The translations under genes were made by a program, and so were the position numbers. Below are positions 1 through 10,136 of a stretch of 64,000 nt of DNA, piece by piece. The notes beneath the pieces were generated by a model, which was not told the origin of the DNA, ran no database searches, and was given only the letters and a program-made list of their open reading frames with translations. Position 1 is the stretch's first letter; every line of letters starts with the position of its first letter. The DNA is taken from NCBI GenBank assembly GCA_044224315.1, contig JBGAKR010000004.1:1-64000 (forward strand), written 5' to 3'. Source of the DNA: JAGXTF01 sp044224315 (GTDB lineage: Bacteria > Bacteroidota > Bacteroidia > NS11-12g > UBA955).

Positions 1-3000
1 TCCTTCCATACATAGAAGAAGGTAACAGTGCCAGCACCGTTGAAACTAGGATCTACACTCAGCAATGAAGGATTGTAGTTGGCTATAATTTGATTTGCAG
101 CTACAGCTACATTGTTATAATAAAGAGTGCCATTTGTTGGCAGTGTAGTTATTCTGATTGTATTGGTAATACCGGGGAGGGTTTTGCCTACACCAGAACC
201 ATCTTCCAAATCACCACCGGTTAAGGTTGGAGCTGTTACTTTGGTGGTTCCACCTGGGTTAGCAACCGCACTGGCAGTTTTATCATCCGAAGTTGGGCGG
301 ATATTTAAACCAAAGTTTAAACCTGTAATATTTGAAGTACCAGTATTTACCGCAACAGAGCCATTTGCAGTGGTAGTATTTCCTTCTATTCCGCTACCAG
401 CCGAGTTGTTGGTACCAAAAGATTCACCCACATTCAACCAGTTTGATGGAACGGCAATAGTACTTGCTGTAGCTCCAATTCCGTATTGAGAAGTTGTAAG
501 TATTACTTTCAGATTAGAAGTACTTCCATTAGCTGTAAGGGTATAAGTGCCATTGGTAAGCACATATTGGCTATCAATTACTACATTAGATGAATTTACT
601 ACATATGCATATAATTGGGTACCAGAAGGTTTGTTGAATGGAGTACCATCGATAGCACCATCCAATGTACCATCACCGTCATCAAACACGGTACCACTAA
701 TTGTAATTGAAGGATCGGTAAATGGCAAAGTAATGGTATTTGGAACTCCATCGGGAACACCAGCCGAGTCAACCCACACATAATTAAATACGATGGTTAC
801 TGCTCCTGTAGGAATTGGATCTACAGTTAATGCTGATGGTTTATAGCTAAAGAAGGTATAAGGCAAGCTGCTGGTGGTGAGCAAGGTGCCGTTATAATAA
901 ATATTTGCATTTGCATCCAAGCCGGTAATACGGAATCGTTTGCCGGTTCCCATTGCACCCTCTTCAGGATCATTACCAGACAGCGTTGGAGCTACAACCT
1001 GCACTGTTCCCCCTGGGTTAACCTGAGAGGCAGAGGATACGTTATTAGAAGTAGGTTCCTGGTCAATACCAAAATTAATCTGTGTTACACCCGAAATGGT
1101 TCCGAGTGATGTGGAAATCGCCATATTTGCGGTAGAGTAACCGCTTTCTATTTGGTTATTATTTGCAGTAACTGCATCATTTAACCCATATTTTTCGCTT
1201 ACAGCATACCAACCGGCAGGCAAACTTGCAGTTAAAGAAGCTGCACTGCTGCCAACGGCCAAACGGGTGGTTGAAATACGCACTGTATATACGGTACCGG
1301 CAACTACATTCAATAAATCGAATGTACCGGCAGAGGTAACCATTACGCTATCTACAATTACATTTGAGCCATTAATTGCATAAGCCCACAGTTGGTTGGC
1401 AGCTCCGCCTGGTTGGTTAATCGCAGGTCCATCTACCTGGTTATCGTTTGTTCCATCCTGATCGTTAAATACATTACCGCTAATAACGATAGCGTAGTCT
1501 CCCACATAATCTTCAACCTCACCGTTAAATGAAGTAGAGTAATTGGCAAAATAATTGCCACTGGCAGGAGCAGATGTATTGCGGATAACCAATCGGGTTC
1601 CGAATTGGGTGCGGGTAAATTGTCCGGTACCGGGAGGGGTTGCAACACTGATGGTTACAGATCCTGTATAAGGACCCGTTGCACCTGTGCTCAAGGCAAT
1701 AGAACCCGAATAGAAATCATCTTTAGGGTCGGTAAAGTCACCGTCGCCATTAAAATCGAACCACAAACCGTAGTAGGCAGTACCACCTGAAGTAGTACCG
1801 CTGGCATTGATGGTGAAATTATATGAGGTAGCACGCTTCATTCCTACACCAGGGAATACCAAACCGTCTTCATCATCAACCTGGTTATTATCATCGGCAG
1901 TAGCTGTGGCATTACCCAAAGCTGAACAATTTTTTTCAATATCAACGCGGGTTCCGGCCCATACTGCACCGGCATCATCAGGAATATTATCAGGAGTACC
2001 GGTGAGAGGCAAATCGCCATAATCACGGGCGCGAATGTTAACATAGTAATCTTCAACTTCACCGTCATTCATACTTCCTTGAGCCCTTTCATCGGCCCAG
2101 GTTGAAGCTACGTCTGTTGGGAAATTAGCGGTTGAACCAATGCGAAGACGTGCATAGGTACGGCCACCAACAATGCTCACCGGACAAACACGGCCGGTTA
2201 TTGTCCAAGATAGGGTTACGGTTTGTTGACTTGCGCTGGATGGCACAGATACCGTAGCTCTTTCCGTAGCTGAGAAAGTACCACTATCATCAAAGTCAAT
2301 CCAACCCATTAAAGTTTGGGCGCTACCGGTATTGTTAAAAACACTCACACTTACACTATAGGTGGTTACACCTAAAGTTGGGTCTTCAGCATTTAAAACG
2401 GGAAAAGTAGAGACACCGTCCTCATCATCCCCGCCTGAGGTGCAAGGATCGGCTGAAGTCACATTATCATCATCTCCACTTGCAATAGCATTGGGTTGAT
2501 TTTGCAAATCCGCATCGATTTTTAAGCCTAATCTCACAACATTGGTGGTTACTCGGGGGTTAAATGCATTCCTTGCAGGATTGCCTTTTTCATATGTAGC
2601 AGGCACATCACCTAAATCAGCACTGGATAAGTTCATTTGTACCAAAATTTGGCCGTCGTCTCCCACATTACTTTTGGTATTATCCCATGATGATGAAGAA
2701 ATAAGTTCATTGGAAGAACCTGACGTTCCACTAGGATTGCCATGCACGGTTGTGGTCATTGCGTATATATCGGCCTTACGATTAAATGCATAGTGACCAG
2801 TACCTCGCAGTTTTCCTGTGCTTCCCAAATAATCATCCGCATTGCTTCCCCCAGCGCTTCCGCCCAAATAGGTTGCATATTTCAAAGAAGTTAGATTAGT
2901 TGCAATCGTTCCAAGATATAAATCCAAATCAGCCGCTTTTGAATTATCAAAAAAGTTTGAAGATGGGGTAGTATTTTGCGTAGGTGCGTCTGTAGAGTTG

Positions 3001-5087
3001 GTTGTTCCAAAAAAGTATAAGTTATAATCCTGTGTATTATAAACCAATCCTCCTGCAATTTCACCACTAGAACCGCCAAGATAAGTACTTCTAAAATTGG
3101 TAAATCCACTTGACCTTCTGCCACCGATTGGAAATCTGGTAAAGGTCAAATCCGCAGTTCCCGCATTTGCTGATTGATAAACACCAGAAACCCCTGTGCC
3201 AGGCCAGTTGGATGAAGTGGTATATGACAGCATATAAATATAGTTACTGTCGCAATCAATTACAGGTAAGCCATCTCCAAAAATATCAATAGTCGAACCT
3301 GCAGATTGAGTTGTATTAGTGCCATTTCCACCCATTAATGAAAGAGTATAAAAACTTGTCGGTACCGAAGCCGAATTTGAAATTGCCCCAATAAAATCCT
3401 CTCCATCGCCAGACCTTGTGCTATCAATTGGGAATTGCAAAGTAGGGAAGTTTGTAGTGCTGTTAGATTTAATCCAGCCGGCAAAACAGAGGTATTGTTT
3501 GGTCATGTCCAATTTTATTCCTATGAATTTTTCATCTCCGTCCCCTCCAATATAAGTCGCCCAATCTCTGGTATTGAGGTTGGTACCGCTAAATCTAGCA
3601 ATATACGTTTCATATCCAGATCGGGTATTATCCACGGGACTGCCTGTAATTAAATTTGTAGCGGAAATATCTGTAACTCCTGATATGTAATAAGCAGTAT
3701 TACTCACTACTTCAACAGAGGTTACCCCCCAGAAATCGTCGTTATCGCCTGATAAGCTGATACTGGCCAAACCTGCTTCGTCACCCGGCATTAATGAAGA
3801 ATATATCAAACTGCTTAAATCACCACTTAACACTGACACCAATCCATAACAATTTGCACAAGTATTTGTTCCAGAGCTACCACCAGATCCTGTTCCATAA
3901 AATGCGTTAACTGTTGGAAAATTATTAAGATGACCCGAGCCTGTCCCAATTTCCTCGTGATATCCAACTGCAATTAATCTGCCATTTGGAAAAAGGGCTA
4001 AATCAACAAAGGCGTTATTCTGGTGTAAATAAGTAAATGCTGTAATTGCAGTACCTAGCGGGTTCATTTTGTAGAAAAATGCACCCTCTCCAACATAAGT
4101 AGTTGAGTATCCAGTAGCAGAATTAACATAAGAACTGGTAATACTTATATTGGTAGTAGATGCCACATAAGAATAACCACAGGAATCAATTTCAACTGCA
4201 TAACTATAAGCATCAAATGAAGAACTGTTATTGTCGAAAAAGGTAGCCCATAACACAGTTGGATCAATTACAAGGGATTCGTTTGGATCAACTATACCAA
4301 AAACTTTAAAAGCTAATTCGTCAGATGCAACAGTATAGTAGCGTGCAGAAATGGTATGCGATTTTCCTTCCAAAACCTGAAAACTTTGGGGAACTTTGAA
4401 ATCAATATCACCCATTCTTAAGCCTAATGAAAACCCGCCAGCTTCTGTAAGTTTCACATTATCCTGACCTTTGAATTTCATCCGGATTTTATCATAATCC
4501 ATTGCTTTTGTAAGTATCCAGTCAAATTCTAAAGTACCAGCAGCATTGCTGTATAAGCGCAAGTCAACACCGGGATAAATTTCTTCAATAGTTACCTCGC
4601 TGTAAACTTCAACATTTGTCGCCCATTTGCTCTGATCATTGCCAGAAAAATAGTTCATTTTCAAGTCTTGGATTTGGCCCGGAACAACATTGAAATGGGA
4701 AGATGAATTGGGGAAAGTAATCTCCACCGAATGTGATTCTTTTTTCTTTTGTTTGCGATTTCCTTGTTCATCTCTGGTAAATCCTTCCTGCTCCAAATAA
4801 GATTTAGGAATTACTTTTTCAGCAATCAATCGAATTTTATCATTTTCGATATAAACAGCACCAAAACTGGTTGTAAAGGCATACTGAACAACATTAGGCA
4901 ACTGACCTCGGTTCTTTTGAATCCAAATTTTGTTGTAAGATTCTTTCAGAAGGGCTTTTGCTTGTTTTTTCTTCTGTTCTTTTTCAAGATCTTTCTCCGC
5001 ATTTGAAACCTTTGTTTGGGCCAGAACCACTTGGCTAAGGCTTAATAAAAAGGCAACAATAGCGAATTTAGTGAAGTTTTTTTTCAT
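1..5087 (-). CDS. Giant secreted surface protein with propeller-like N-terminus and GEVED domains (3' end outside window)
   Basis: The reading frame runs unbroken from an ATG at 5087 to the left edge, giving at least 1,695 residues without a stop, so the C-terminus is missing. Residues 1-22 form a signal peptide ending VLAQ. The next ~850 residues resemble the Bacteroidota family with an N-terminal DUF7948-like part followed by SBBP-type propeller repeats (phrases such as DWATYIGGDGDEKF recur in style). Two GEVED domains follow; their signatures NDGEVEDYYV and FNGEVEDYVGDY lie near residues 1010 and 1188. After them come two copies of a ~120-residue Cna-B/SdrD-like module beginning ISGNVFNDQDG and ISGTVFDDGDG. 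Such proteins are normally exported and attached to the surface by T9SS, but the sorting domain would lie beyond the window. The function is probably adhesion or surface coating; no enzymatic motif is visible. Confidence 0.85.
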   Translation of the reverse strand, partial: MKKNFTKFAIVAFLLSLSQVVLAQTKVSNAEKDLEKEQKKKQAKALLKESYNKIWIQKNRGQLPNVVQYAFTTSFGAVYIENDKIRLIAEKVIPKSYLEQEGFTRDEQGNRKQKKKESHSVEITFPNSSSHFNVVPGQIQDLKMNYFSGNDQSKWATNVEVYSEVTIEEIYPGVDLRLYSNAAGTLEFDWILTKAMDYDKIRMKFKGQDNVKLTEAGGFSLGLRMGDIDFKVPQSFQVLEGKSHTISARYYTVASDELAFKVFGIVDPNESLVIDPTVLWATFFDNNSSSFDAYSYAVEIDSCGYSYVASTTNISITSSYVNSATGYSTTYVGEGAFFYKMNPLGTAITAFTYLHQNNAFVDLALFPNGRLIAVGYHEEIGTGSGHLNNFPTVNAFYGTGSGGSSGTNTCANCYGLVSVLSGDLSSLIYSSLMPGDEAGLASISLSGDNDDFWGVTSVEVVSNTAYYISGVTDISATNLITGSPVDNTRSGYETYIARFSGTNLNTRDWATYIGGDGDEKFIGIKLDMTKQYLCFAGWIKSNSTTNFPTLQFPIDSTRSGDGEDFIGAISNSASVPTSFYTLSLMGGNGTNTTQSAGSTIDIFGDGLPVIDCDSNYIYMLSYTTSSNWPGTGVSGVYQSANAGTADLTFTRFPIGGRRSSGFTNFRSTYLGGSSGEIAGGLVYNTQDYNLYFFGTTNSTDAPTQNTTPSSNFFDNSKAADLDLYLGTIATNLTSLKYATYLGGSAGGSNADDYLGSTGKLRGTGHYAFNRKADIYAMTTTVHGNPSGTSGSSNELISSSSWDNTKSNVGDDGQILVQMNLSSADLGDVPATYEKGNPARNAFNPRVTTNVVRLGLKIDADLQNQPNAIASGDDDNVTSADPCTSGGDDEDGVSTFPVLNAEDPTLGVTTYSVSVSVFNNTGSAQTLMGWIDFDDSGTFSATERATVSVPSSASQQTVTLSWTITGRVCPVSIVGGRTYARLRIGSTANFPTDVASTWADERAQGSMNDGEVEDYYVNIRARDYGDLPLTGTPDNIPDDAGAVWAGTRVDIEKNCSALGNATATADDNNQVDDEDGLVFPGVGMKRATSYNFTINASGTTSGGTAYYGLWFDFNGDGDFTDPKDDFYSGSIALSTGATGPYTGSVTISVATPPGTGQFTRTQFGTRLVIRNTSAPASGNYFANYSTSFNGEVEDYVGDYAIVISGNVFNDQDGTNDNQVDGPAINQPGGAANQLWAYAINGSNVIVDSVMVTSAGTFDLLNVVAGTVYTVRISTTRLAVGSSAASLTASLPAGWYAVSEKYGLNDAVTANNNQIESGYSTANMAISTSLGTISGVTQINFGIDQEPTSNNVSSASQVNPGGTVQVVAPTLSGNDPEEGAMGTGKRFRITGLDANANIYYNGTLLTTSSLPYTFFSYKPSALTVDPIPTGAVTIVFNYVWVDSAGVPDGVPNTITLPFTDPSITISGTVFDDGDGTLDGAIDGTPFNKPSGTQLYAYVVNSSNVVIDSQYVLTNGTYTLTANGSTSNLKVILTTSQYGIGATASTIAVPSNWLNVGESFGTNNSAGSGIEGNTTTANGSVAVNTGTSNITGLNFGLNIRPTSDDKTASAVANPGGTTKVTAPTLTGGDLEDGSGVGKTLPGITNTIRITTLPTNGTLYYNNVAVAANQIIANYNPSLLSVDPSFNGAGTVTFFYVWK

Positions 5088-5422
5088 ATATTGTAGTGAG
5101 TGATTTGTTCTTTTATTGCACACGGTCATTATTCTGCCTTGTAATAACCGATGATGTAATTTGCTGAGATAAGTTTTCATTGCAGTCTTTAGGATATTAC
5201 TAGACTGCGAAGATATTGTGAGTTAAAATAATAAAAATGCTACAGTTCGAGCTATCTTATCAAAGCCTAACCCTACTTTATCAAATACCAATATTACTTT
5301 ACGAAATGAAATTACTCAAAAATCAATTTGGCACTTTCGTAAATCCCTTTGACACTTTTATACGTATAAACAACTTTATTTCATAGCAATTTATACACAA
5401 TTCGTTAACTATAAACATACTT
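5088..5422. other. AT-rich intergenic region upstream of the giant surface-protein gene
   Basis: These 335 bases hold no convincing ORF. An imperfect hairpin, CGGT-ATTATT ... AATAACCG, lies at about 5123-5150. A TTGTAG lies four bases upstream of the ATG (5091-5096) and a CTACAG at 5240, reminiscent of the half-sites found at 29.7-50.4 kb. However, no TAnnTTTG sits at the matching distance, so I do not call a promoter here. Confidence 0.5.
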
Positions 5423-6862
5423 TCATAATCTAATTTTCACATGGGCAAAAGATTCTGCTACATCCATGTTATGTGTAATAAATATAAAAATGATTTGGCT
5501 CCTCTCTTGTAAATCCCTTAATAAGTCTAGAATCTGCTTCTGAATCAATGGATCCAAAGCCGCTACCGCTTCATCCAAAATCAATATTTCAGGGTCGCTG
5601 GCCAAAGCACGCGCTATGCACAATCTTTGCCTTTGCCCTCCACTTAGATTTTGTGGATACGATTGTCCCTGTTCAGGGGTTAAACCTACCATTTGCAGTA
5701 AGTCCAAAGCCCGGCTATCGGCATCCTTTGCTGTAATTCCCCGCACCCTTAAAACTTCCGCTACAGCTTCTGCATTTCGCATGTTTAAATTCAGCGAAGC
5801 AAACGGATCCTGAAAAACCATTTGTATACCCGTAATCCGCTTTTTAAGCAGATTTTCTCCTTTGAAAACAATGCTTCCTCCATCTGCACGTTCCAATCCT
5901 GTTAGAATCTTAGCTATGGTTGATTTTCCAGTGCCGCTCCCGCCGATTACCGCTAAAGTTTGACCTCTGTGCAGGGTAAAACTCAGGCTTTTCAGCACTT
6001 GTAAATCTCCTCTGCGGGTATGGTAAGTTTTTGCCAAATCAGAAACCACCAATTTCTCGCTTGATTCTTCAGGCTTTTGGCGCTTTCCATTAGGTTGGGC
6101 ATCCAATAATTGTTTAACATAGGGATGCAGGTCTCCTGTAAATACGTTTTCGGCATTCCCTTGTACCAAACATTCGCCATGCCTGAAAACTGCCACCCCC
6201 GAGGCAAACTGTCGAACCAAGGCCAAGTCATGACTTACCAAAAGCAAGGCCGATCCTGTGTTTTTACACCGGTTTACTAAAATTTCCATTACTACTTTCC
6301 CTGTTTCGGGGTCCAAGGCTGTTGTTGGTTCGTCGGCCAATACCAGTTGAGGCCGGTGAATCGTTGCCATTGCAATCATTACCCTTTGTCTCTGGCCTCC
6401 GCTTATTTGATGTGGATACGACTCTAAAATACGTCGTGGGTCGGAAAGGCCCACCTCTTCTAAAACCGAAACTAACTGTTGCTGAATTTCAATCTCCGTT
6501 GGCCTGCTATGAACCTTTATTGCCTCTGAGAGCTGAGCCCCGCAAGTCATTTGGGGATTTAATGCCGTCATTGGTTCCTGAAAAACCATGCCTATGTTGC
6601 GATTTCTGATTTTTCTAAACTCACTTTCAGCCAATCCAAGAAGTTCCCGGCCACAAAATTTTATCGATCCCTCAGCCTTTATTCCTTTCGGTAAAAGACC
6701 TATTGAGGCCAGTAGGGTTAGAGATTTGCCACTGCCACTTTCGCCTATGATACCCATTACTTCACCAGGCTGCACTTGCAACATGGGTAACTCAAGCAAT
6801 GTTCGGGCTTTGAGTTTTAACACCAATTGGTTGAAATGGATTAGTGGCTCATTCATTGGCAC
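5423..6862 (-). CDS. ABC transporter ATP-binding protein, two fused peptide/nickel-type ATPase domains
   Basis: This 479-residue protein carries two complete ABC ATPase domains in tandem, the arrangement of fused DppD/DppF- or YejF/GsiA-like importer ATPases for oligopeptides or similar solutes. Domain 1 has Walker A GESGSGKS (40-47), signature SGGQ (154-157), Walker B LADEP (175-179) and H-loop SHD. Domain 2 has Walker A GGSGTGKS (307-314), signature LSGGQ (406-410), Walker B LILDE (427-431) and H-loop THN (464). The Walker B tail of domain 2 reads DEAVAALD instead of the usual DEPTSALD, and the protein stops soon after the second H-loop, so the C-terminal oligopeptide-transporter extension is missing. 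No permease or binding-protein gene lies nearby in the window. The start could also be the second ATG, two codons in. Confidence 0.9.
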   Translation of the reverse strand: MPMNEPLIHFNQLVLKLKARTLLELPMLQVQPGEVMGIIGESGSGKSLTLLASIGLLPKGIKAEGSIKFCGRELLGLAESEFRKIRNRNIGMVFQEPMTALNPQMTCGAQLSEAIKVHSRPTEIEIQQQLVSVLEEVGLSDPRRILESYPHQISGGQRQRVMIAMATIHRPQLVLADEPTTALDPETGKVVMEILVNRCKNTGSALLLVSHDLALVRQFASGVAVFRHGECLVQGNAENVFTGDLHPYVKQLLDAQPNGKRQKPEESSEKLVVSDLAKTYHTRRGDLQVLKSLSFTLHRGQTLAVIGGSGTGKSTIAKILTGLERADGGSIVFKGENLLKKRITGIQMVFQDPFASLNLNMRNAEAVAEVLRVRGITAKDADSRALDLLQMVGLTPEQGQSYPQNLSGGQRQRLCIARALASDPEILILDEAVAALDPLIQKQILDLLRDLQERSQIIFIFITHNMDVAESFAHVKIRL

Positions 6863-6928
6863 AATACTACTGTAAATTCCTAAGCAGTATTCATAGGAAA
6901 AATCAACAAATAACTTGAATTTTGCAAC

Positions 6929-8881
6929 ATGAGATCCAGGATACTTGCCATTAGTGTGCTACTGTTTGCAACTATTGCCTTTATCCTTGGCAGTGCATTC
7001 AGCCGCGCCCAGGATCAAAATCCATATACAAATTTATACTGGAGTCGCACCCATGAATTTGAAAAACAGCTTGAAATATTGCAACAAATTGTGCGGGAAA
7101 AGGCAAATTCAGAGGCTATTAAGACTCAAATTCGCCAAGCCCGGCTGGCATTAAAACGTTGCGATGTGTGGTACAGGTACCTAGAACCCATTGCCTACAA
7201 AAAGTTAAATGGTCCATTGCCTGTAGAGTGGGAAACTGAGGTATTCGAAAAATACGAAAAACCATATAAGCGGCTTGGAGCCGGACTTACACTGGCAGAG
7301 TTATACCTCGATAATGAAAGTTTCAACCACGATACACTGCTTGAAATCCTAAAACCAGCGGAAAATGGGATGCGCGTATTTAAAGCCGACTCCATCACCA
7401 GTCAATTGTCTTCACCTTCACATTTTCTATTTGCCCAGCGACTTAGTATTTTAAATCTGGCCAGCATTTATACCACTGGATTTGAATGCCCCGATACCGG
7501 ACAAATTTTACCCGAAATTATTGAAGTTTTAAAATCCTCACTTGAAAATTTAAATGCTTTTAAACAAAGCTATTGCCAATCCCAGCAAGCGTTGGGACAA
7601 AATATTGCAGAACAAGAAAACATTGTACAGCGCATTCACAAACAATTATTATCAAAGCAAATAAGCGGTAATTTGGGGTATGCAAATTTCAATCATTTTG
7701 AATTTATTCAACAAATAAACGAATGGTATAAAATAAATGTAAAAGCCATACAGATTGCAGGTTTAAAAACACAAAACCTGGGAGATTTTAGCTTAAATAA
7801 TGTAGCAGAAAATTTATGGGATAAAAATATATATACAGGGCAAAATCACTTGGGAATTTATGCAGGCATTCAGGATGAAACTGTATTGAAAGAAATAAGA
7901 GAAATTGGCAAATTGCTTTTTTACGATCCGCTTTTATCGGGCAATCTCAAACGAAGCTGCGCAAGCTGTCATCATTCCGAAACTTTTTTTACAGATACAC
8001 TTTCAAAAACTGCATTGCAATTTGATGCCTCGAAAACACTGGACCGCAATACCCCTTCTTTGGTTAATGTTACACTCAACCATTTGCTGATGCTAGATGG
8101 CAAGCATACCACATTGCAAGAGCAGGCAGCCGCGGTAATTACCAATCCAGTGGAAATGAATGGAAAAGAAAAAGAAGTTTTGCAGCGCATTTTATCCGTA
8201 AAAAAATACAAGGTTGCTTTAAATAAATTTGCCTCCATGGTTCCGCTGGGCAAGAAAATCACCATGCTGCACCTTACTTCAGCCATTACCAGTTATGCTG
8301 GTAGCTTTTCTCAAGGTCAATCTATTTTTACTAATTTCATAGCCAACCGCGAATTACCTGCGCAAAGCCTTGATATTGCAGAAGGCTTCAACCTTTTCAT
8401 GGGCAAAGCCCAATGTGGTACCTGCCATTTTTTCCCGTTTTTTAATGGTGCCAAACCGCCATTTATAGGTTCAGAATTTGAGGTTCTTGGCACACCTGCC
8501 GATAGCGCATATCAAAAACTAAGCCCCGATGCAGGCAGATACCAGATTAATCCTGCCTTTGAAACCAAACATGCCTTTCGTACCCCTACCCTTCTAAACA
8601 TAGCCCACACTGCACCCTATATGCACAATGGGGTATTTAAGAACCTTCAGCAAGTAATGGAATTTTACAACCATGGCGGAGGTGCCGGCCACGGATTGGC
8701 TGTACCAAACCAAACCCTATCTGCCGATTCGCTGCATTTGAATCAAAATGAAATCCAAAAAATTATTGTTTTCATGCAGTCACTTACCGAACCAGATGTA
8801 AACATAGACGCCCGCCCTATTGCACTTCCCTCTTCACGAAAAAAACAGTTAAATGGCCGCAAACCGGGCGGTGAATATTAA
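6929..8881 (+). CDS. Di-heme cytochrome c peroxidase / MauG family protein with long helical N-terminal domain
   Basis: A signal peptide (about residues 1-27, ending SRAQ) targets the protein to the periplasm. Residues ~30-300 are a helix-rich region without motifs that I recognise. Residues ~315-625 match the bacterial cytochrome c peroxidase/MauG fold, with two heme c attachment sites, CASCH (344-348) and CGTCH (496-500), and the conserved FRTPTLLNIAHTAPYMHNG stretch (550-568) that ends in a candidate axial Met. The family reduces H2O2 using electrons from small cytochromes, or oxidises protein and metal substrates. The protein is about 300 residues longer than classical peroxidases because of the N-terminal region. 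A small c-type cytochrome gene follows 9 bases downstream and is a plausible redox partner. The substrate is not decidable from sequence. Confidence 0.88.
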   Translation: MRSRILAISVLLFATIAFILGSAFSRAQDQNPYTNLYWSRTHEFEKQLEILQQIVREKANSEAIKTQIRQARLALKRCDVWYRYLEPIAYKKLNGPLPVEWETEVFEKYEKPYKRLGAGLTLAELYLDNESFNHDTLLEILKPAENGMRVFKADSITSQLSSPSHFLFAQRLSILNLASIYTTGFECPDTGQILPEIIEVLKSSLENLNAFKQSYCQSQQALGQNIAEQENIVQRIHKQLLSKQISGNLGYANFNHFEFIQQINEWYKINVKAIQIAGLKTQNLGDFSLNNVAENLWDKNIYTGQNHLGIYAGIQDETVLKEIREIGKLLFYDPLLSGNLKRSCASCHHSETFFTDTLSKTALQFDASKTLDRNTPSLVNVTLNHLLMLDGKHTTLQEQAAAVITNPVEMNGKEKEVLQRILSVKKYKVALNKFASMVPLGKKITMLHLTSAITSYAGSFSQGQSIFTNFIANRELPAQSLDIAEGFNLFMGKAQCGTCHFFPFFNGAKPPFIGSEFEVLGTPADSAYQKLSPDAGRYQINPAFETKHAFRTPTLLNIAHTAPYMHNGVFKNLQQVMEFYNHGGGAGHGLAVPNQTLSADSLHLNQNEIQKIIVFMQSLTEPDVNIDARPIALPSSRKKQLNGRKPGGEY

Positions 8882-8890
8882 TATTGTACA

Positions 8891-9253
8891 ATGAGAAAAA
8901 GGATGCGTTTGTTTATAGGAATTTTGTTTTTAACAGCCGTTTTTATGCATTGCCGCACCATCAAACTCGAGTATAAATACCCTGAAGGATTAACAGCCGA
9001 AAAAGAAAAAGAATTAAAATCGAGGGTAAAAACGGGCAAAAAATTATTTCGCAAATATTGCGAAGATTGCCATGGAATAACAATAAAAACCAAGGATACC
9101 GCAATTAAATTAGACTTGAAAAATACAAGTTCATATCAAAATAGTTTTTTAAAAGGAGACTATAAAAACCACGCATTCACACAAGGATTAGACAACAAAC
9201 AACTTACCGATATTTTATTATTTCTAGCTGTAATAAAACTAGATACGAAATAA
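8891..9253 (+). CDS. Small mono-heme c-type cytochrome, probable lipoprotein
   Basis: This 120-residue protein has a hydrophobic N-terminus ending in Cys21 (FMHC), compatible with a non-canonical lipobox, and one heme c motif CEDCH at residues 57-61. It lies 9 bases downstream of the di-heme peroxidase gene, so the two are probably co-transcribed and this protein may feed it electrons. After the heme motif there is no methionine at all. The only later histidine is His94, so the sixth heme ligand would be His or absent, unlike a normal Met-ligated cytochrome c. The function is inferred from context and the single motif. Confidence 0.8.
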   Translation: MRKRMRLFIGILFLTAVFMHCRTIKLEYKYPEGLTAEKEKELKSRVKTGKKLFRKYCEDCHGITIKTKDTAIKLDLKNTSSYQNSFLKGDYKNHAFTQGLDNKQLTDILLFLAVIKLDTK

Positions 9254-9286
9254 AAAAACTCCGGCACTGTATGCGCAGCACCGGAG
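9252..9286 (-). terminator. Rho-independent terminator of the second tonB gene
   Basis: The arms CTCCGGCACTG (9259-9269) and CAGCACCGGAG (9276-9286) pair at 9 of 11 positions around a short loop. Read on the minus strand, the hairpin is followed by a run of seven T (complement of 9252-9258). It lies just beyond the stop of the minus-strand tonB gene at 9324. Confidence 0.8.
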
Positions 9287-9323
9287 CTATAGGCAAACCC
9301 ATCAACGATTTGCCCTAACCAAT

Positions 9324-10136
9324 CTAAGGGGCATTATTTCTAAATGATAATTTTACTGGCACTATCCGGTAGCACTTTACAAAAGATCCGTGCAGTTGGG
9401 CAGCCTTCCAGTTGGGTGAAGCAGCAATTATCCGCATTACCTCCACGGCAAACTGCGGGCAACTATGGGTGCTTTCTACCAGACTTACCTGGCTAATTCG
9501 GCCATCCTCTCCCACGGTAAACCTTACCAGTGCATAACCTTCTATCAAGTCGTCGCAGCTTGCTTCCTGGTTAAAATTATCCTGAATGTATTGGGTAAAC
9601 GCGTCTATGCCACCGTGGGGTTCGCAGGTTACATCCGGTAATTCGGGTGCCTTGCCACCCCCATTATTTTTAGTGGTAGGATTACCTTCACCTGGATCTT
9701 TGGGTACATTTCCGGGTCCCTCACCCCAATTTGGTACACCAGGAATTCCACTTCCGGGACCAAGTGGAGGCAAAGGCAGATTTGGCGCACTGGGATCAAA
9801 GCTTGGCTGTCCGTCGCTGCTTTCTCCTCCACCATTTTGTGCAACTACGCGTTCTGGTTCCGGTTCAATTATAAAAATATTATGATAATCGGTAGTGGTA
9901 TCGGGCGGAAGAGGAGGATGCTTTACTACTGCAGGTGCATCTTTGGCAAATAACAATGGCCCGCTAAACAGCAGCCCAAGTAACAACAGGGTAAATCCCA
10001 TGGCCATTACTTTAACTTTTGCATACCTGCGCCGCAGATCATAAGCTCCATAATCCTTAAACCGATTTTCGAAAACGAGGTCCATGCGCTGCGAACTTTC
10101 AGGACTGTTCCATGAATTGAAAAAATTGAGTTTCAT
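9324..10136 (-). CDS. TonB-family energy transducer (second copy)
   Basis: The 270-residue protein has a cytoplasmic N-terminus, one membrane segment (VMAMGFTLLLLGLLFSGPL), a long Pro/Gly-rich periplasmic linker and a C-terminal TonB domain (GYALVRFTVGEDGRISQVSL ... FVKCYRIVPVKLSF). TonB proteins couple the proton gradient harvested by ExbB/ExbD to outer-membrane transporters. The start at 10136 (MKLNFFNSW) was chosen because it aligns with the start of the neighbouring paralogue (MANEFFNKW) and the next residues PES..R..LVF are shared; an in-frame ATG 25 codons upstream gives an extension unlike the family. A terminator hairpin at 10259-10288 separates it from the exbB-exbD-exbD-tonB operon, so it may be transcribed separately. 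Confidence 0.87.
   Translation of the reverse strand: MKLNFFNSWNSPESSQRMDLVFENRFKDYGAYDLRRRYAKVKVMAMGFTLLLLGLLFSGPLLFAKDAPAVVKHPPLPPDTTTDYHNIFIIEPEPERVVAQNGGGESSDGQPSFDPSAPNLPLPPLGPGSGIPGVPNWGEGPGNVPKDPGEGNPTTKNNGGGKAPELPDVTCEPHGGIDAFTQYIQDNFNQEASCDDLIEGYALVRFTVGEDGRISQVSLVESTHSCPQFAVEVMRIIAASPNWKAAQLHGSFVKCYRIVPVKLSFRNNAP

Noticed and set aside
127..489. 120-codon plus-strand ORF at the left edge
   Set aside because: It is antisense to the giant surface-protein gene, whose frame is unbroken across the region.
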